Assembly: GCA_027186245.1 (NCBI GenBank)
Contig: CP114484.1
Coordinates: 6,108,001-6,172,000 of the forward strand
DNA from: Coriaria nepalensis
Taxonomy: Eukaryota; Streptophyta; Magnoliopsida; Cucurbitales; Coriariaceae
Reading direction: 5' to 3'
DNA: 64,000 nucleotides
The translations under genes were made by a program, and so were the position numbers. Positions 11,825 through 26,159 of this stretch are shown here, in pieces (the first letter of the stretch is position 1; the number at the start of each line of letters is the position of its first letter). Under the pieces are notes generated by a model, which saw only the letters and a list, made by a program, of their open reading frames with translations, ran no database searches and was not told where the DNA came from.

Positions 11825-14328
11825 TCACAATAACCCATGTCTATCAACGAGCAAAATGTCTTTCCAAGCCTCATAGAACATCCATGTGATGCCGGAGGAT
11901 GGCATGACCTTTAAACAACTAGCTCCCCAACCCCTATAGAGTCCCATCAATCCTTCCTTCTGAATTACTTCAGAAAGAGCTACTAACATGTTCGGCGGGC
12001 ACTTTCCTTGTAGAGCTCCCACCATGAGACGCTTCCGAGCCACCTCCAATGGAAAGCTGACTGTGCTTGCAGTGAAACCTAGCCATGTAAAATAAAAATA
12101 ATAATAATAATGAGGACCAAAATTAATTGAAGAGATATTAGTGTTTGATATTCTAGTTGACCGAAGAATGGGTCCAATTTGTCATTTAGGTTTTTTATCG
12201 ATGACTAGAATAACTGAGGTTGAAGGACGTTTGTTACCTGCAAAAGCTCCAAGGAGAAGCATTTCTGGACGATTTAAGGATTTCTTATTTTTTGATAGGC
12301 AGTAAGATTTTTTCAGTTTCTCATACATAAAATAGTAGCAAGTGCTGTATGGAAGCATGCCAATGAGCGTCGGAGAAAGACCAGAATAAAGGGCCCGAAT
12401 CCCTCCTTCCCCATAAATCTTGCCAATTGCTATGCCTAAGTTAGGGTAAGCATCAGGACTAACAGTCAGACGATCCTGTAATAATCATATTATAAGCATA
12501 AATTAATGATCATCTTGTTTGAGGTCTTTATGCTCTAAAAGGATTTCAAATAACAGCAAAGATTAAAATGTGAAAATTTTATGCAACCAATTAATTACCT
12601 TCAAGACCTCAAGGGGATGACATACAAGTGTGCTGACAATTCCAGCAGCAGCACCTGCCACAGCAATAGGAGAAATCCAGGAAAGGGAAATGTTCAGAGT
12701 GATGGGACCCATCTGCAATTCAGGGGACCCATTCTGCTTCCATTTCTCTTGTGCTGATGTCATTGAACGTTTCACACACTCAAATGTCCCAAATTCAATT
12801 GCCTGAGTAGGGATTATACGGAGCATATTGATTGCATTGCCTGTCCATAGCCCTTGCCAACCTTGCTGCTCAATGACCTCCAAGAAACTACCGCCAATAT
12901 TTTTTGGTCCAACACCAACTATCATTCTTGTCCTGCATAATAAAGATTAAAATTTAATTAAAAAATTAAACTTGTGAATTAGGCTCTGCTCTATATTAAT
13001 TGTTTAGGAAATGAGTTTTAAGAAACTATGATTTTACAATAATGAAAACTGAAATTTGGGAACTTCAACATATGCTTGATCTAAATCTTTCAATTCAATG
13101 AGGGTAAGAAGCAGTGCCAAAATTTGTTGCATGACTTGGGTGGGTTGAAATATTAGCTGATAATATCAAACTAAGTTGCTTACAATGCCCTTAATTAGGA
13201 GAGAGATAAGATAAGCCTGAAATCTACTATTTTCCCGTTCTTTATTAGTCAGCATCTTTTTGAATTGACAATGCCAAAGCCCTTATAGATTCTGCTTTGA
13301 AAGCAACTCAATTCCAGCATGAATTGTTACATTTGGCACCTTAAATATCCTCATTAAAATATATTTTGTAATAAACTTCTACACACTCTCATACAATCCA
13401 GATTTTCCTTTACTTCTTAGTTTTATTCCGGTACATGAAAATGATGTCTGGATATACATATGAACTTCAAGTAAGAAACGACAGACTAACTTTGAGTATA
13501 GGAATATTAACCATCCTAGAGAGAAACATTAAATGAAAAAACGTAAATAAAATCTGCACATAAGAACCAAGACTTCCCATGAAACAAATACAAATATCAC
13601 AGTTCACACCGTGTCTTCGTATTACACTATAATGAAATATCTTGGAAACCAACGGCTTCCATGTTTGTAAATCCGGGTAGAACTAAATAATGTAGTAGCA
13701 GAAAGCTCTGGATAAAAATGAATACAAGGCCAACCTGATAGTCTCAAGAGGAGCAAGAATAGCCTTTGTCATAGCACCTGCTAAAGCCCCACTCACAAAC
13801 TCACCAACTGCTCTAGTCTTCAGAAAGTCCTGAAATTACAACAAAGCTTCGTTGTGAAAATAAGAACAAGTAGAGAAATTGATAGTGTAGATTTTGCCGT
13901 TTAACTAATTAGAGGAAAGAAATAGAATTTCCCTTCTACAACAACTCTGTATTTCTAAAGGGGGGGAAAATGCATCACTTGGAATTATTCTCAGATTTTC
14001 ATCTGAAGGTGTATCATCTCATTCCTCGCTCTATAAATGAATGAAAGAACAACATGCATGAAATTGATAAATTACATATATATATTCAAACTGCTGTGTC
14101 AGTTTCTGGGCATATACCTGGATGAACATTGAAAAAATAAATAAATAAAAAAGAACTAACTTTGACGGCTAGGGTTAGGTCAGGCATCTGAAACCGCAGA
14201 TCAAAGTTGGGAAGAGGATCCTTTTCGATTTCGAGCTCTTTAGGAAGCATAATGACGCCGTAGAGGTCACCAAAAACCCCACCGCCGACGCTGAAATTCT
14301 TCTTTTGTGACTGTGATTCAAATGCCAT
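11825..14328 (-). CDS. BTL1: Mitochondrial carrier, probable adenine nucleotide transporter BTL1-type
   Basis: Five exons join in frame: 14328-14161, 13829-13735, 12932-12599, 12475-12238 and 12078-11825. This gives 362 residues, the usual size for the family plus an N-terminal extension. The three carrier repeats each show the P-x-[DE]-x-x-[KR] signature: APLETIRTRM near residue 82, CHPLEVLKDRL in the middle repeat and SFPLEVARKRL in the last. They are accompanied by G-rich segments (GFYS/GLWTGN, ALYSGLSPT, GLYRGWGAS) and six hydrophobic segments. The N-terminus (FGDLYGVIMLPKELE) is characteristic of plant brittle-1-like BTL1 proteins. Family members exchange nucleotides across an organelle inner membrane; the substrate here is inferred from the family. 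Exon 1 starts at the first ATG of its frame. Every intron is GT-AG. No defects are seen. Confidence 0.92.
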
Positions 14329-14399
14329 CCCCTTTATATCAGCAAAGAGAGTATATTAATCAAAAAGTTGTGTAATTTTTCAAAACAAAAGAGAAGGGG

Positions 14400-14407
14400 A
14401 TTTTATA

Positions 14408-14441
<34 letters not shown>

Positions 14442-14445
14442 TTGC
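14400..14445. repeat. (TA)n plus poly-T tract in the carrier gene 5' flank
   Basis: A TA run is followed directly by about 19 T residues, less than 120 bp upstream of the carrier ATG. GA-rich sequence follows at 14515-14535. Such tracts are common in plant promoters and 5' leaders. Confidence 0.8.
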
Positions 14446-14589
14446 GACTCTGTAGCGATAAAAAAGCAAATGAAGGCTACTTTCATATATACAGGATGTA
14501 GAGAGAAAATTCTTAAGAGAGAGAGGAGAGAGAGAAGGTACGGAATTGACATGCCTGAGCGTAGGAGTTAGATTTTTGGGACATTGAGA

Positions 14590-15540
14590 GAGATGGGTTT
14601 TGGAGAGGGGGAAGGGGTTTAGATATTTCTTACTTTCTTTTGGGGGCGCGGGACGGGATGATTGTGGGTATTATTTTATTTATTTATTTGTTTTCGTTTT
14701 CGCGGGGAGGGGGCGGGGGAGGTTGTGTATATATGGCAAAATTAAGATGAAGCATGTCTCTTAAAATAAGTTGGGCTTTTTGAAGTAAGATTGTTAAAAT
14801 AAGTTAGGTTTTTGGGCTCGATCCGTAATTCGAAAAAAAAAGTCTGATTCAAAGTTTGATCTTGTTATATAGGTGGAACGGGTAGAATTTTATATATTTT
14901 ATATTGAAAAGTAATTTTTTATATAAAGAAATAATTAGTAGTTTTTTAAATTCTTGTGATCATTTTATTCTGTTGAGTAGTTTTGATTGAGATATACTTG
15001 AAAAATTTGTATGCTTTTTAAAAATATTTTATGATTCTACTATTCAACTTTCAAGTGTTTATTATCATACATTTCCTCTTATTTTGTATTCAATTATTGA
15101 AATGACTATTTCGTTTCAAATCTACGAGAATGATAAAGTATTTAACCATGTTATTCAGAAAATGGTTTCAAAATTTAAAAAATATTGAAAGGAAATTTAT
15201 CTTTTATATATTTTTATTTTTATATCAGATCATATGGATAAGTTACAAGGTCTAATAAATACTTTTACATTTATGACTTAATATGTAAATGTTAATTATT
15301 CTTCCACTATTACTAACGCTACTAACAAGTTATATGAAATGTTTGATTTTTATGATAATAAGTGCAACTACTTGCAGTAACAGATACAAAAATAAGATAT
15401 TTGACTTAAAAGGAAGGGTTGGAATTTTATTAACTGTTCCTGTTCCAATTCAAGTTTCACTGGGATGAAAATCTAGAAATACCTTGAAACCGATTTCTCA
15501 TTTTTATTTTTTTTTTGACCAAATAATTCAGAATTCTTAT
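14590..15540. other. Intergenic stretch, no gene seen
   Basis: A GC-rich patch at 14640-14720 (GGGGGCGCGGG, GGGGAGGGGGCGGGGG) lies in otherwise AT-rich sequence. No frame, repeat or RNA gene could be supported. Confidence 0.35.
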
Positions 15541-15544
15541 GTTT

Positions 15545-15712
15545 TTTAGATTGATTAGAACCCCAAAGTCTTTATTTGATCCAAGATGTGTGATGTATAT
15601 ATCATCCCCAAGTGATCTATCTATCTTCTAATAAGTTGTTTAATGGCAGTTCCATTTATCACTTTATTGTGAAAGACCTGATCGGACCGTTTTGCCATAA
15701 GTACCTCTATAT
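15545..15712 (-). pseudogene. rpoC2: Plastid-derived rpoC2 N-terminal fragment (NUPT)
   Basis: The minus strand from about 15712 reads EVLMAKRSDQVFHNKV and continues with GTAIKQLIRR and TSHILDQIKTLGF. This matches the start of the plastid RNA polymerase beta'' subunit, except that a stop replaces a serine/leucine-type codon after LIRR. Similarity stops near 15545. It lies downstream of the rpoC1 remnant in the same order and strand as in the plastid rpoB-rpoC1-rpoC2 operon, so both were transferred as one piece. Confidence 0.8.
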
Positions 15713-15832
15713 TTCGTTGAGTGGGGTTCAATAATAGTTTTGAGTCAATGATTGGAAAACTTCATTTTCTCGATCTTGATTTGAGTTGAAATTCAAGAAC
15801 TATGGTACTAGTTGAATAGGAAAGACCAAAAC

Positions 15833-17440
<1,608 letters not shown>

Positions 17441-17449
17441 GTATTAGTT

Positions 17450-17505
17450 GATACTAGTACTATTTATACTATATAAAAATATCAGATGTTAATCTATAAA
17501 TTTAT

Positions 17506-17536
<31 letters not shown>

Positions 17537-18900
17537 ATCCAATATACCTTTTTGGAAAGTAGAAAAAGTCTACCTTCGTTCCCTGTCAAAAGTGTTAAAA
17601 TGGTTGTAATCAGTCTATCCTCGTATATGTGTTCCTTCTTCTTCTTTTATTTTTTTAAATTCATTTTCCAGCTTGATGAAATTCGATTCAATTAATTTTG
17701 CTTGCTTCTCCACGACATAGTTGAAGTAGATTTCTAAGAGGTGCTTGACAATTGACATTTACATAAGAAAGCAACTCACGATCATTCAGTGGATAGAGAC
17801 ACACTATGAACATCTGCCCGACAAAGAAGTAGACAGAGACTTGCTAAAAAAACTCGAGAAGAATAAAGCTGGTCAGAGAGAGAGAGAGGGAATGGGGAGA
17901 GAGATGCGATTTGGGAAGAAAAGGGGGCTATGTGAGTGACTGTATCTGTCTGCACACGGGAGGAATTGGGTGACGGGGAGGGGGGTTGAGCACATATATT
18001 ATTGAAAAAAATAAAATTGTTTTTAAAATAGACCTCGTTTTTTTCATAATCTTTTTTTTTCTCGAAAAATAGAATCGATTTCATTTTTTTCCTCCCATAA
18101 TTTAATACAATTGATTTATTTTTTTAAAATTGGATTATAAATGCTTTTATTTAGCCTTTCTAATTTCATTGTTCAATTTCAAAAAATTACATGAGGATTC
18201 CAGTCAAATGGACTAAAACCATAGGTTAAACATATGTGCCATATTTAAATGTAAAAAATAAAAGAATCAAGAAGAAATGATAACAGTATAAATTTGAAAA
18301 AACTAAAGTGTTTGATATTATTTTAATGTAATATTATGTTATAGGTACTTGGAATATTATATAGATTTTTTGTGATAAAGTAATTAGACAGATTTTTTAA
18401 ATAAAAATAAAAATAAAAAAATAAAAATAAAAAAATAAAAATAAAAATTCATCCATGATCAAATCCGAACTAATGTATTAGTTTAGACGATTTTTAACTG
18501 GGCACGAGCCAATTTATTTTGCCATACCTGATTGGCTCACACTATTTGGGAAAGCCGGCTCCTGCCGGCCAATCACACTCCTTTGTTGCATTGCGAACTA
18601 GATAGAATTTATGTTTCTCTTGCACCTAAAGATGCTAAGTTGGATACAACTGCTACACCTACAAGGATGGCGTCTTCTGATGAGGAAGAGCTATAACTGC
18701 TTAGGAAACCTTCATAATCGAGCCTCCTCAGTGAATCGGCGTCGTTTCTGTAATTAAACAGAGCTGACGATTCTATCTCAAGCGGTTAATGAAAGAAGCT
18801 CAAGTCTGAATTTGGGTTTTAGGGGTCTAAACCCTGGAGAGAGAGAGAGAGAGATCAGCAAACCTTTCTCAAGCATCCAAATCAACAGGATATACATAAT
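17450..18900. other. BIOF upstream intergenic region
   Basis: The region holds a TA tract (17508-17535), a GA-rich stretch (17875-17905) and an A/T-rich AAATAAAAAT repeat (18400-18445). A (GA)n tract sits at 18838-18853 in the presumed 5' leader of BIOF. A frame at 17745-17939 (IETHYEHLPDKEVDRDLL) looks protein-like but has no recognisable family or neighbouring exons. At 18640-18695 a short frame ends in RMASSDEEEL; it is not called. Confidence 0.35.
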
Positions 18901-18913
18901 TGAGTAATTGACA

Positions 18914-21900
18914 ATGAGTTTGTGGGATTTGTGGGTGGGAGAAGCACTTGCGAAGCTTGAAAGCCTTCAACTACTTCGATCCCTTAGACCGATTTACGTC
19001 TCCGACGATAAATCATTAAGATCCACTCTTACTGAGAAAGCAGGGGAAGAAGAATTCCAGGTATTCTCTGAAATGCAGGCATGGGATAGGTCCTCTGTCG
19101 AGGTTGAAATTACCGAAACCACATTTCAGAAATGGGTCCATGAGATTCCTAGTTCTGGTAGGGCTTCTTCTTCTTCCCTATTTTTTTTCACATTAATCAT
19201 CGTCTTATTCTTCTGAGCTTGGACTAATTGTTTGGATTTCAATATACTTTCTGGTCTCACAGGAGAAGATACCACATTCACCGGTGATACGGCGAGCAAG
19301 CGAGTAGTGTTTTCTCCTCATCAGTTCCGAAAGCTACTTTTATTCTCTGGAAATGATTACTTAGGCTTGAGTTCACATCCAACAATAGGAAAGGCAGCTG
19401 CAAAGGTGGGTGTTTTTTTTTTTTGTAAGTATAATTAGTAAATGTTTTCTCACATCACACTGTTAACAGATATGTTAGTCTTCTGATAAGCTTTCATAAA
19501 TTGTTTGGAAGCAGGCAGCCCTTGAACAAGGAATGGGTCCAAGGGGTTCTGCTCTCATATCTGGATATACCATCTATCATAGAGAACTTGAATCCAGCTT
19601 GGCTGATTTAAAGATGAAAGAGGTAAGAGATGGTTGGATACATTAGCAATAGACTTCTCTGCTGTTTTATTAAACTTGTTGAGACTTTGGATTTTTTTAT
19701 TTATGAATTTACGTATATATCATTGGATATTTGGCAAATTTAGCCAACACAAAGGCTAATTTCCTGAGAGCAGTACCACGAAATAAAAAGTAGGGATACA
19801 TGTAGAGCGGATAGGAAGTTTGGAACCATTCTTTAGATGTCCTAATGACTCTTCTTCTTATCTCGAACCATACAAAGAGGGAATGTTAAGAATCAGGAAG
19901 TGAGGATACTAAAAAAGAAGGAAAATAAAAAATAAAATTGAAACTCATACTCAATTGGGACATAGCTCCATATGGAGACTATGTAATTAGAGAACTCATG
20001 AATAAGCAATTAATCATTTGGGAACTAAGCATATTGGTATGGATCTGTAATAATAATAGGAGAACTAAGGATGCTGGTATGGATCTGTAATAATAATAGG
20101 ATGCTTAAATACTCATATCAATGGTACCATCTAGATAATATTTCTATATGAGCAACGGACACCAGTATTTCGTTTTTTTCCTCACGAAGTTTCTTAATTA
20201 ATCCTCAATATTAAAAGATGGATAGGATATTGTATATATATAGAATTCTATTGAAAATATGATAAACAATACTACAAGACATGAACAGGATATTATCATG
20301 AATAATTCTCTTGGTTCTCTGTTCTCTATCAGTGTGGTTATAATAGAACATTTACATTCCTTTCTCTGTTTCCCTTCATAACAAACATGCCCTATATTTT
20401 TGCTTAGTACGTAGCTGGATCAAGTTGGACTTTGAGAAAATAAATGGCATATATATATTTATTATAGATAAAAGAGAAAGCATCCACACTTAAAGTTTGA
20501 CGTGGTAGCCTATAAATATTTTGAGCTCTAGTTTCGTTTTTTTTAATTTTATTTTGAATTTTTATTATTTTATAAACTGTCTTTAACTCATAAATGATTT
20601 AGACTAATTACAACTAATTTGGTTTGTTACTGTTGGATGTTTTGTTCGCTCAATTATCTTAGCGTAAATCTAAGTTAGTAAAGATTTAGATATTAAGTAA
20701 CCCCAAATATAAGAGTTTGTTTAAAATCAGTCTTTGTTTGCTCAATTATCTTAGTGTAAATCTAAGTTATTAAAGATTTAGATATTAAGGAACCCCAAAG
20801 ATAAGAGTTTATTTAAAATCAGGCTTGAACTATTATTGGCTGATACAAAATTTGGGCCTTTTAACATATTTCAAACTTTTATAAACCTTTGATTAAGACT
20901 TATTTTTTATATTATTTATCTATTTCTACATAAAAAATTAGTAATACCAGTTTAAGTTCCCTTGCAGAGCTTGTGGCTACATCTAGCTGTATTCAGCCCT
21001 GTGTCAATGTATTATGCCTTCTAGATTGGCACAACTTGGTATATGAAGAAGACCAAAAAAAAAAAAAAAAAAGAACATAATAGATAAACAAACTAAACAT
21101 TTCCTTTTAAGAACATATTTGAAATAGCTTTTACCCAGTTTGCTTGCATAGTTGCATTGACATATGTTAGGACTATCAGTGTGCTATACTAATCCAATTA
21201 ATCTTTACAAGTGCATGGAGATGACTAAGATAGGGGAAGCTCAAACCTTACTGACTAGCGATTAGGAATACTGTTTTTGCACTTCTAAGTATCAGTTACA
21301 TGCGATTTAGCTTCAAGACTGATGGTTTTTTTTTTCTTTTTTTGGTGAACGATGTATGTCTAGGATTGCCTTCTTTGTCCCACTGGATTTGCAGCCAATA
21401 TGGCCTTGATGGTAGCCCTTGGAAATGTTGCCTCCCTCTTGGCTCCTGGAAAAACCCCTTTGGAAGATGAAAAGATCGCAATATTTTCTGATGCTTTTAA
21501 CCACGCATCAATAATTGATGGCATTCGTCTTGCTGAAAGACAACAAAATGTGAAGGTGTTCATATATAGACATTGTGACATGTCTCACCTTAATGTGTTA
21601 TTGTATGTTGTTTACTTTGTATTTTTATTCTTTATTTTGGAATCTTATATTATTCTAACCTTTCTTTTCATAAGTTGAATTTAGTTGCTGTTCCTTTAAT
21701 AACATAGCCTTTTCTTGTCACAGATCGAGTTGCTCACTTCAGAAGAAAGTTGTTGTAACTGATAGGTTAGTATTAATTTCCGAAAGCTCCTTGGATATTA
21801 ATATGTTTGACCTTTATTGTCTTTCCCTTTCTTCTGTTACTAGGCTATAGTATAATCAGCAAGAAATTTTTTTGTTTAGTTTTAAATTTGCAACTTGAGA

Positions 21901-23436
21901 TTTTCAAGCTTTTTCGTACGCGTAATATATTAATATCAGTCTTCTTCATATATGCTATATTTCTGGCCCAATATATATATATATATATATATATGCTATA
22001 TCCTTCAGTACAAATCTTGACCAGGAGATTTTTTGTATTGTAAAGTCTTTTTGTTCTTTCTTGGCACGTAGACCGTATGGCAGAGATTTGTATTAGTGAA
22101 TTAGCTAAATGGTATAATGAGGGGATATCTTATTCTCGAGGGAATCTAGTATCTACACTTGCTTTTGCTTGATATGTGATATGGGCCTCTAACAATCGTA
22201 ATACTCCAACTGGTATCAAGTAAAAATCATTAGTGCCATATGTTTTCTTGCTGGGATGAGCTTCATCTGGCGAAATGAAAAAAATTGAACCATTAGCTGT
22301 ATTTTTTTGTCTTTTGTTTTGTTTGGATTTAAGAGAAATGTGTGATTGTTATTAAGTAATCACAAGACCATGTTATATACTCTGTTTCGTCCTTATTATA
22401 TACGTTTACAGCTTGTTTAGCATGGATGGGGACTTTGCACCACTGGTTGAACTTGCAAAACTTCGTAAGAAGCATGGATTTTTATTAGTTATTGATGATG
22501 TAAGTCCTGATTTTTGTTTTTTGGTTTTTTAAATCTCTAAAGCACATTTGTCAATGTCTAGTGCTTAAGTTTACCTTTTCGATGTACATCTGTAATGTAC
22601 TTGCACTCGGAAATACATCTCTGAAATCACTTGTTTGCCATTTTTTCTAACCCTTTCTCCTTGTCCGAGTTTACAAAATTAACTCAGGAACATAAAACCT
22701 AATAGGAACGAGTGTTTTTCTTGGAATTTTTCAGGCTCATGGAACATTTGTTTGTGGCGAAAACGGTGGTGGGGTGGCTGAGAAATTTAACTGTGAAGGA
22801 GATGTAGACATATGCGTTGGCACCTTGAGTAAAGCTGCTGGTTGCCATGGTGGATTCATAGCATGCAGGTAATCACTCCCCCCCACCCCCTCCTTCTCTC
22901 TTTCTCTCTAACTCTCTCACTGAGAAGTTGTAAATTCGGCTTATTTTTACTCAAACTTTAATATTCTGGTGATATAGATTCTACACTCATCTCTATCTTT
23001 TTGCCAATGCAAATCCTTTTGAATGTCATTTTATGCAGAAATGGGAGGGGCTAACTTGATTGGTAGCACCCTCCACCTGGTTCCCGATGGGTCAAGTTTG
23101 AGTTGCAAGCAGAGGTGTATGGAAAGATGCTTTGATTACCTTGATGGAGTACTTAAATAAAAAATATAAATATATGAATTTCATTTACGCAGAGATCTTG
23201 AATTCTGACGATTGATATTGTTCAAATTCATTTGTCTTGCTAGGTGATGGTATCTTTGGAGAACTTCCGGTTGAAAGAAATAAGAAAAAAATTGAAATAA
23301 CTTTTATACAACAAGAGGAAAAAAGTAACCAAATATTCTCTTGGTAATTTACAGTAGTTTTAACATGACAAGTCCCAAATATATCCCATAGAACACTGTA
23401 GGGGCTTCTCTAATCTGGCTTCTACTCGGTGGAGAC

Positions 23437-23470
<34 letters not shown>

Positions 23471-24622
23471 GCATGGAAGATCCTATCTTCTTACTGATGG
23501 GATTCTTGAATATTTTCTTCACATTGTTTCAAAATTTAAATTGAGAGATATCATTTTTCTTAATTCTTGCATGAACAGCACAATTTGGAAGCTACTGATT
23601 CAATCAAGGGGACGCTCTTTTATATTTTCCACTTCCTCCCCTATTCCTATTGTTGCTGCTGCCCATGGTAAATTTAATCTTATTCTTTCACTTGTTTACT
23701 TTAACTGAAGCAGCTAGTCTTTGTGAGTAGTTTCTTTCCACTAGTTAATGTCTGGTCTCATCTTAACATGCCAGCTGCTGTTGTTGTTGCACAAAGGGAA
23801 AAATGGCGTAGAAAAGCAATTTGGGAACGAGTGCAAGAGTTTTACACTCTCACAGGAATACCCATCTCAAGTCCTATAATCTCTCTTATTGTAGGGACTG
23901 AAGAGAAGGCCTTGCAGGCTAGCAGGTTCAATTTCTCTACTCTCTGTTTGTCTCTCTAAAACTAAGAACTGAAAACTGAAAACACTCCTCTCGCAGACAT
24001 TTGTTGAAAGCTGGTTTTCATGTGACTGCAATAAGGCCTCCTACTGTGCCGGCAAATTCTTGCAGGTTGGTTGGTCACAACTAATCATTGGCTTACCAAT
24101 CACGTGTAGACAATAAGACCCTGTTTGGCTAGCAATCTCAAAACGTGTTTTGAAAAAAATACATTTTTTGTAGATTTGCTCTGATGTGCTGTAGTAAAAT
24201 GGTTAACTTTTAATAATTATAAAGAACACATTTAAAAATTTAAAAATTATATTTTTAATTTCAATTAAAAATTTTCAGGATATTTTTTTTATAATTATTA
24301 ATCAAAAAATAAAAATTCGACATGATTTGATATATTTTTTCCATCCTTAAATTGTGACAAGTCACTCATTTTAAAACATGAAATATATTTTAAAATACTT
24401 ATCCAAACAGCCTTAATATTAACTAAAGTATTGAATAAATAACTAGTTAGTGATTCTCAAGTGTTTGCTATTTGCAGGCTGCGGGTTACATTGTGTGCAA
24501 CTCACACAAGTCAAGATTTGAAGAAGCTGAGCCTAGCCCTCTCAAGCTGCATCGACTTCCGAGATATCTCCGTTAATAATAATAATAATAATGTTGGCAC
24601 TAATGGCCATGCAAGATTATAG
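18914..24622 (+). CDS. BIOF: 8-amino-7-oxononanoate synthase (KAPA synthase)
   Basis: This PLP enzyme of biotin synthesis condenses pimeloyl-CoA/ACP with alanine. Eleven exons join in frame: 18914-19157, 19263-19405, 19515-19622, 21364-21602, 21724-21765, 22412-22499, 22735-22868, 23579-23667, 23775-23925, 23997-24065 and 24478-24622. They give 483 residues, close to known plant enzymes. Landmarks are SGNDYLGLSSHP (about residue 115), GPRGSALISGYTIYHRELE, the cofactor-stacking SDAFNHASIIDG, VIDDAHGTF, and the Schiff-base lysine in GTLSKAAGCHGGF (about K321). ATG at 18914 is the first in frame. The C-terminus is a short poly-Asn run then NGHARL; ARL is an acceptable plant peroxisomal PTS1, in line with reports that plant and fungal KAPA synthases are peroxisomal. 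Intron 3 is 1.7 kb and contains tandem duplications. A copia element sits 190 bp past the stop. Confidence 0.95.
20641..20823. repeat. 92-bp tandem duplication in BIOF intron 3
   Basis: Two copies start at 20641 (TTTGTTCGCTCAATTATC) and 20733 (TTTGTTTGCTCAATTATC) and differ at a handful of positions. A second, smaller direct repeat (GGTATGGATCTGTAATAATA) occurs at about 20036 and 20076 in the same intron. Confidence 0.85.
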
Positions 24623-24812
24623 GGCATCTTTCCTTTCATAAGGTCTTTTATATGGCCATGCTAATGGTTTTGAAGAGTCCAAAGTATTGGGTAGAAAGAA
24701 GCATTAGAGGTAGTTTAGGGGAGAATGAGATCCTGAAAAGCTTTCAACTTTTCTCCATGTATCTGGATTTTTCAGAAGCAAGACTTGGCAGCTTTAAGAG
24801 ATCGGGACAAAT

Positions 24813-25013
24813 TAATAGGGGATCGCTATCTGATTGTGAATCAGATTCTCCTCCTTGAATTTTATGATATCATTAAATCATATTTTCCTTTTTATATCAA
24901 AGTGATTGTGTAAATCTTTCCTTAATACTAGGTCAAAGATAATATTTATAAATACTCTACTCTCTATAATTATTCATTTTCTGGAAAATACAATACATTC
25001 ATAAGGTCTTTTA
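24813..25013 (+). repeat. 5' LTR of the copia element
   Basis: It matches 29465-29667 along its whole length. It starts TAATAGGGGATCGC, where TG has apparently decayed to TA, and contains TATAAATACTCTACTCTCT-like promoter sequence near 24945. It carries a short perfect stem, CTGATT-GTG-AATCAG, at about 24829-24843 that is preserved in the other LTR. Confidence 0.9.
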
Positions 25014-25015
25014 TA

Positions 25016-25026
25016 GTATCAAGAGC
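25016..25026 (+). other. Primer binding site (tRNA-iMet type)
   Basis: GTATCAAGAGC lies 2 bp after the 5' LTR. It matches the usual TGGTATCAGAGC complement of the initiator tRNA-Met 3' end, with one inserted A and loss of the leading TG. Confidence 0.7.
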
Positions 25027-25105
25027 TAATTCTCTCTAACGAGATTCGATTTTTTACAGGTCTAACAGAAAATAGAAAATTTCCATTTTTCTTCCTTCTT
25101 CCATC

Positions 25106-26101
25106 ATGTTGACTGAGCCCCATGGCCTCATTCCTCCACCGCCTACAGATCCACCTACGCTTCAGCTAGTAGCGCCTCATGCGCCCATCGATGCTTCTAT
25201 GGCCTTGTTACAACCACTAGCCTCCGCAACCCACCCCGCGGCCCTCACTGCCTTCCATGGCGTTGCTCCAGCACCTATGCCTCATGGAGGACCTCCTTCC
25301 GGTCCTTTTGGCCTGCCATTGATTGCAATTAACACACACCAACAACTCCCGCTACAGCTCTCCCCTACCAATTTCCTGTCGTGGCGTGCTCAAATTGAAT
25401 CCCTCTTCGTTGGGTATGACCTTCTTGGTTATCTTGATGGTTCCATCACTGCTCCTCCTTGCGGTCCCTCTACTGCTTACTTACACTGGATGCGTCAAGA
25501 TAGTTTGATTTGGTCGGCTATTTTTGGCTTCGTCACGCCTGAAGTCATGCCTCTGATTGCCTCTGCTCCTACTGCCTCTGTTGCCTACAATACTCTCTTT
25601 CGCTTATATGCCAACTGATCTCGTACTCCAGTTATGCAAATAAAGGACGACCTTGCCTCTATTACTCTCGGGTCTAACTTGGTTTCTACCTTTCTTCAAT
25701 TGATAAAATCTAAAACTGATGAGCTTGCTATTATTGACCAACCTATCTATGCGGATGATGTTACTCTCTATGTTTTGAATGGCCATGATGTTGCTTATTG
25801 TGATATTGTAGGCCCCATCCGTGCTTGCGATACTCTGTATCGGTTTGAAGAACTTCATGATATCCTTGTCGTGCATGAGGCTTACCTTAAATGCTTAGAT
25901 ATGGCTTCCTCATCACTTCTTGTCACAGCCAATGATGCATCCCATACTTCATTTCGTGGTCAGCCTTAACAAAGCCCGGATTCTCGATCTTTCTCTAACT
26001 ATGGCCATGTTAATGGTAATAGAGGTCGTTTTAATTTCCGAGGTCATTTCGATGTTGTTTGTCAATACTGTGGTATCCTAGGCCACACTACTGATATTTG
26101 T
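25106..26101 (+). pseudogene. Copia gag with CCHC zinc knuckle, interrupted
   Basis: The frame opens at ATG 25106 with a proline-rich N-terminus and goes on to LSPTNFLSWRAQIESLF and GYDLLGYLDGS, typical of plant copia gag. Translation is cut by TGA at 25616 and TAA at 25967, both in the same frame as the start. The nucleocapsid knuckle follows at 26060-26101 as C-x2-C-x4-H-x4-C (CQYCGILGHTTDIC), still in that frame. Confidence 0.88.
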
Positions 26102-26159
26102 CGTAAACTTGCTACTACTGCCAACAATGCTACCTGCTTACCACTACCTCCTCATAATG

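Noticed and set aside
17745..17939. Protein-like frame (IETHYEHLPDKEVDRDLL) as an exon of a gene upstream of BIOF
   Set aside because: It has no recognisable family, no neighbouring exons, and quickly runs into GA-rich low complexity; the antisense frame is equally open.
18908..18913. BIOF start six bases upstream of ATG 18914
   Set aside because: The codon there is TTG; the first in-frame ATG is at 18914 and the family starts similarly.
21296..21581. Minus-strand frames across BIOF exon 4
   Set aside because: They are antisense to a well-supported coding exon.
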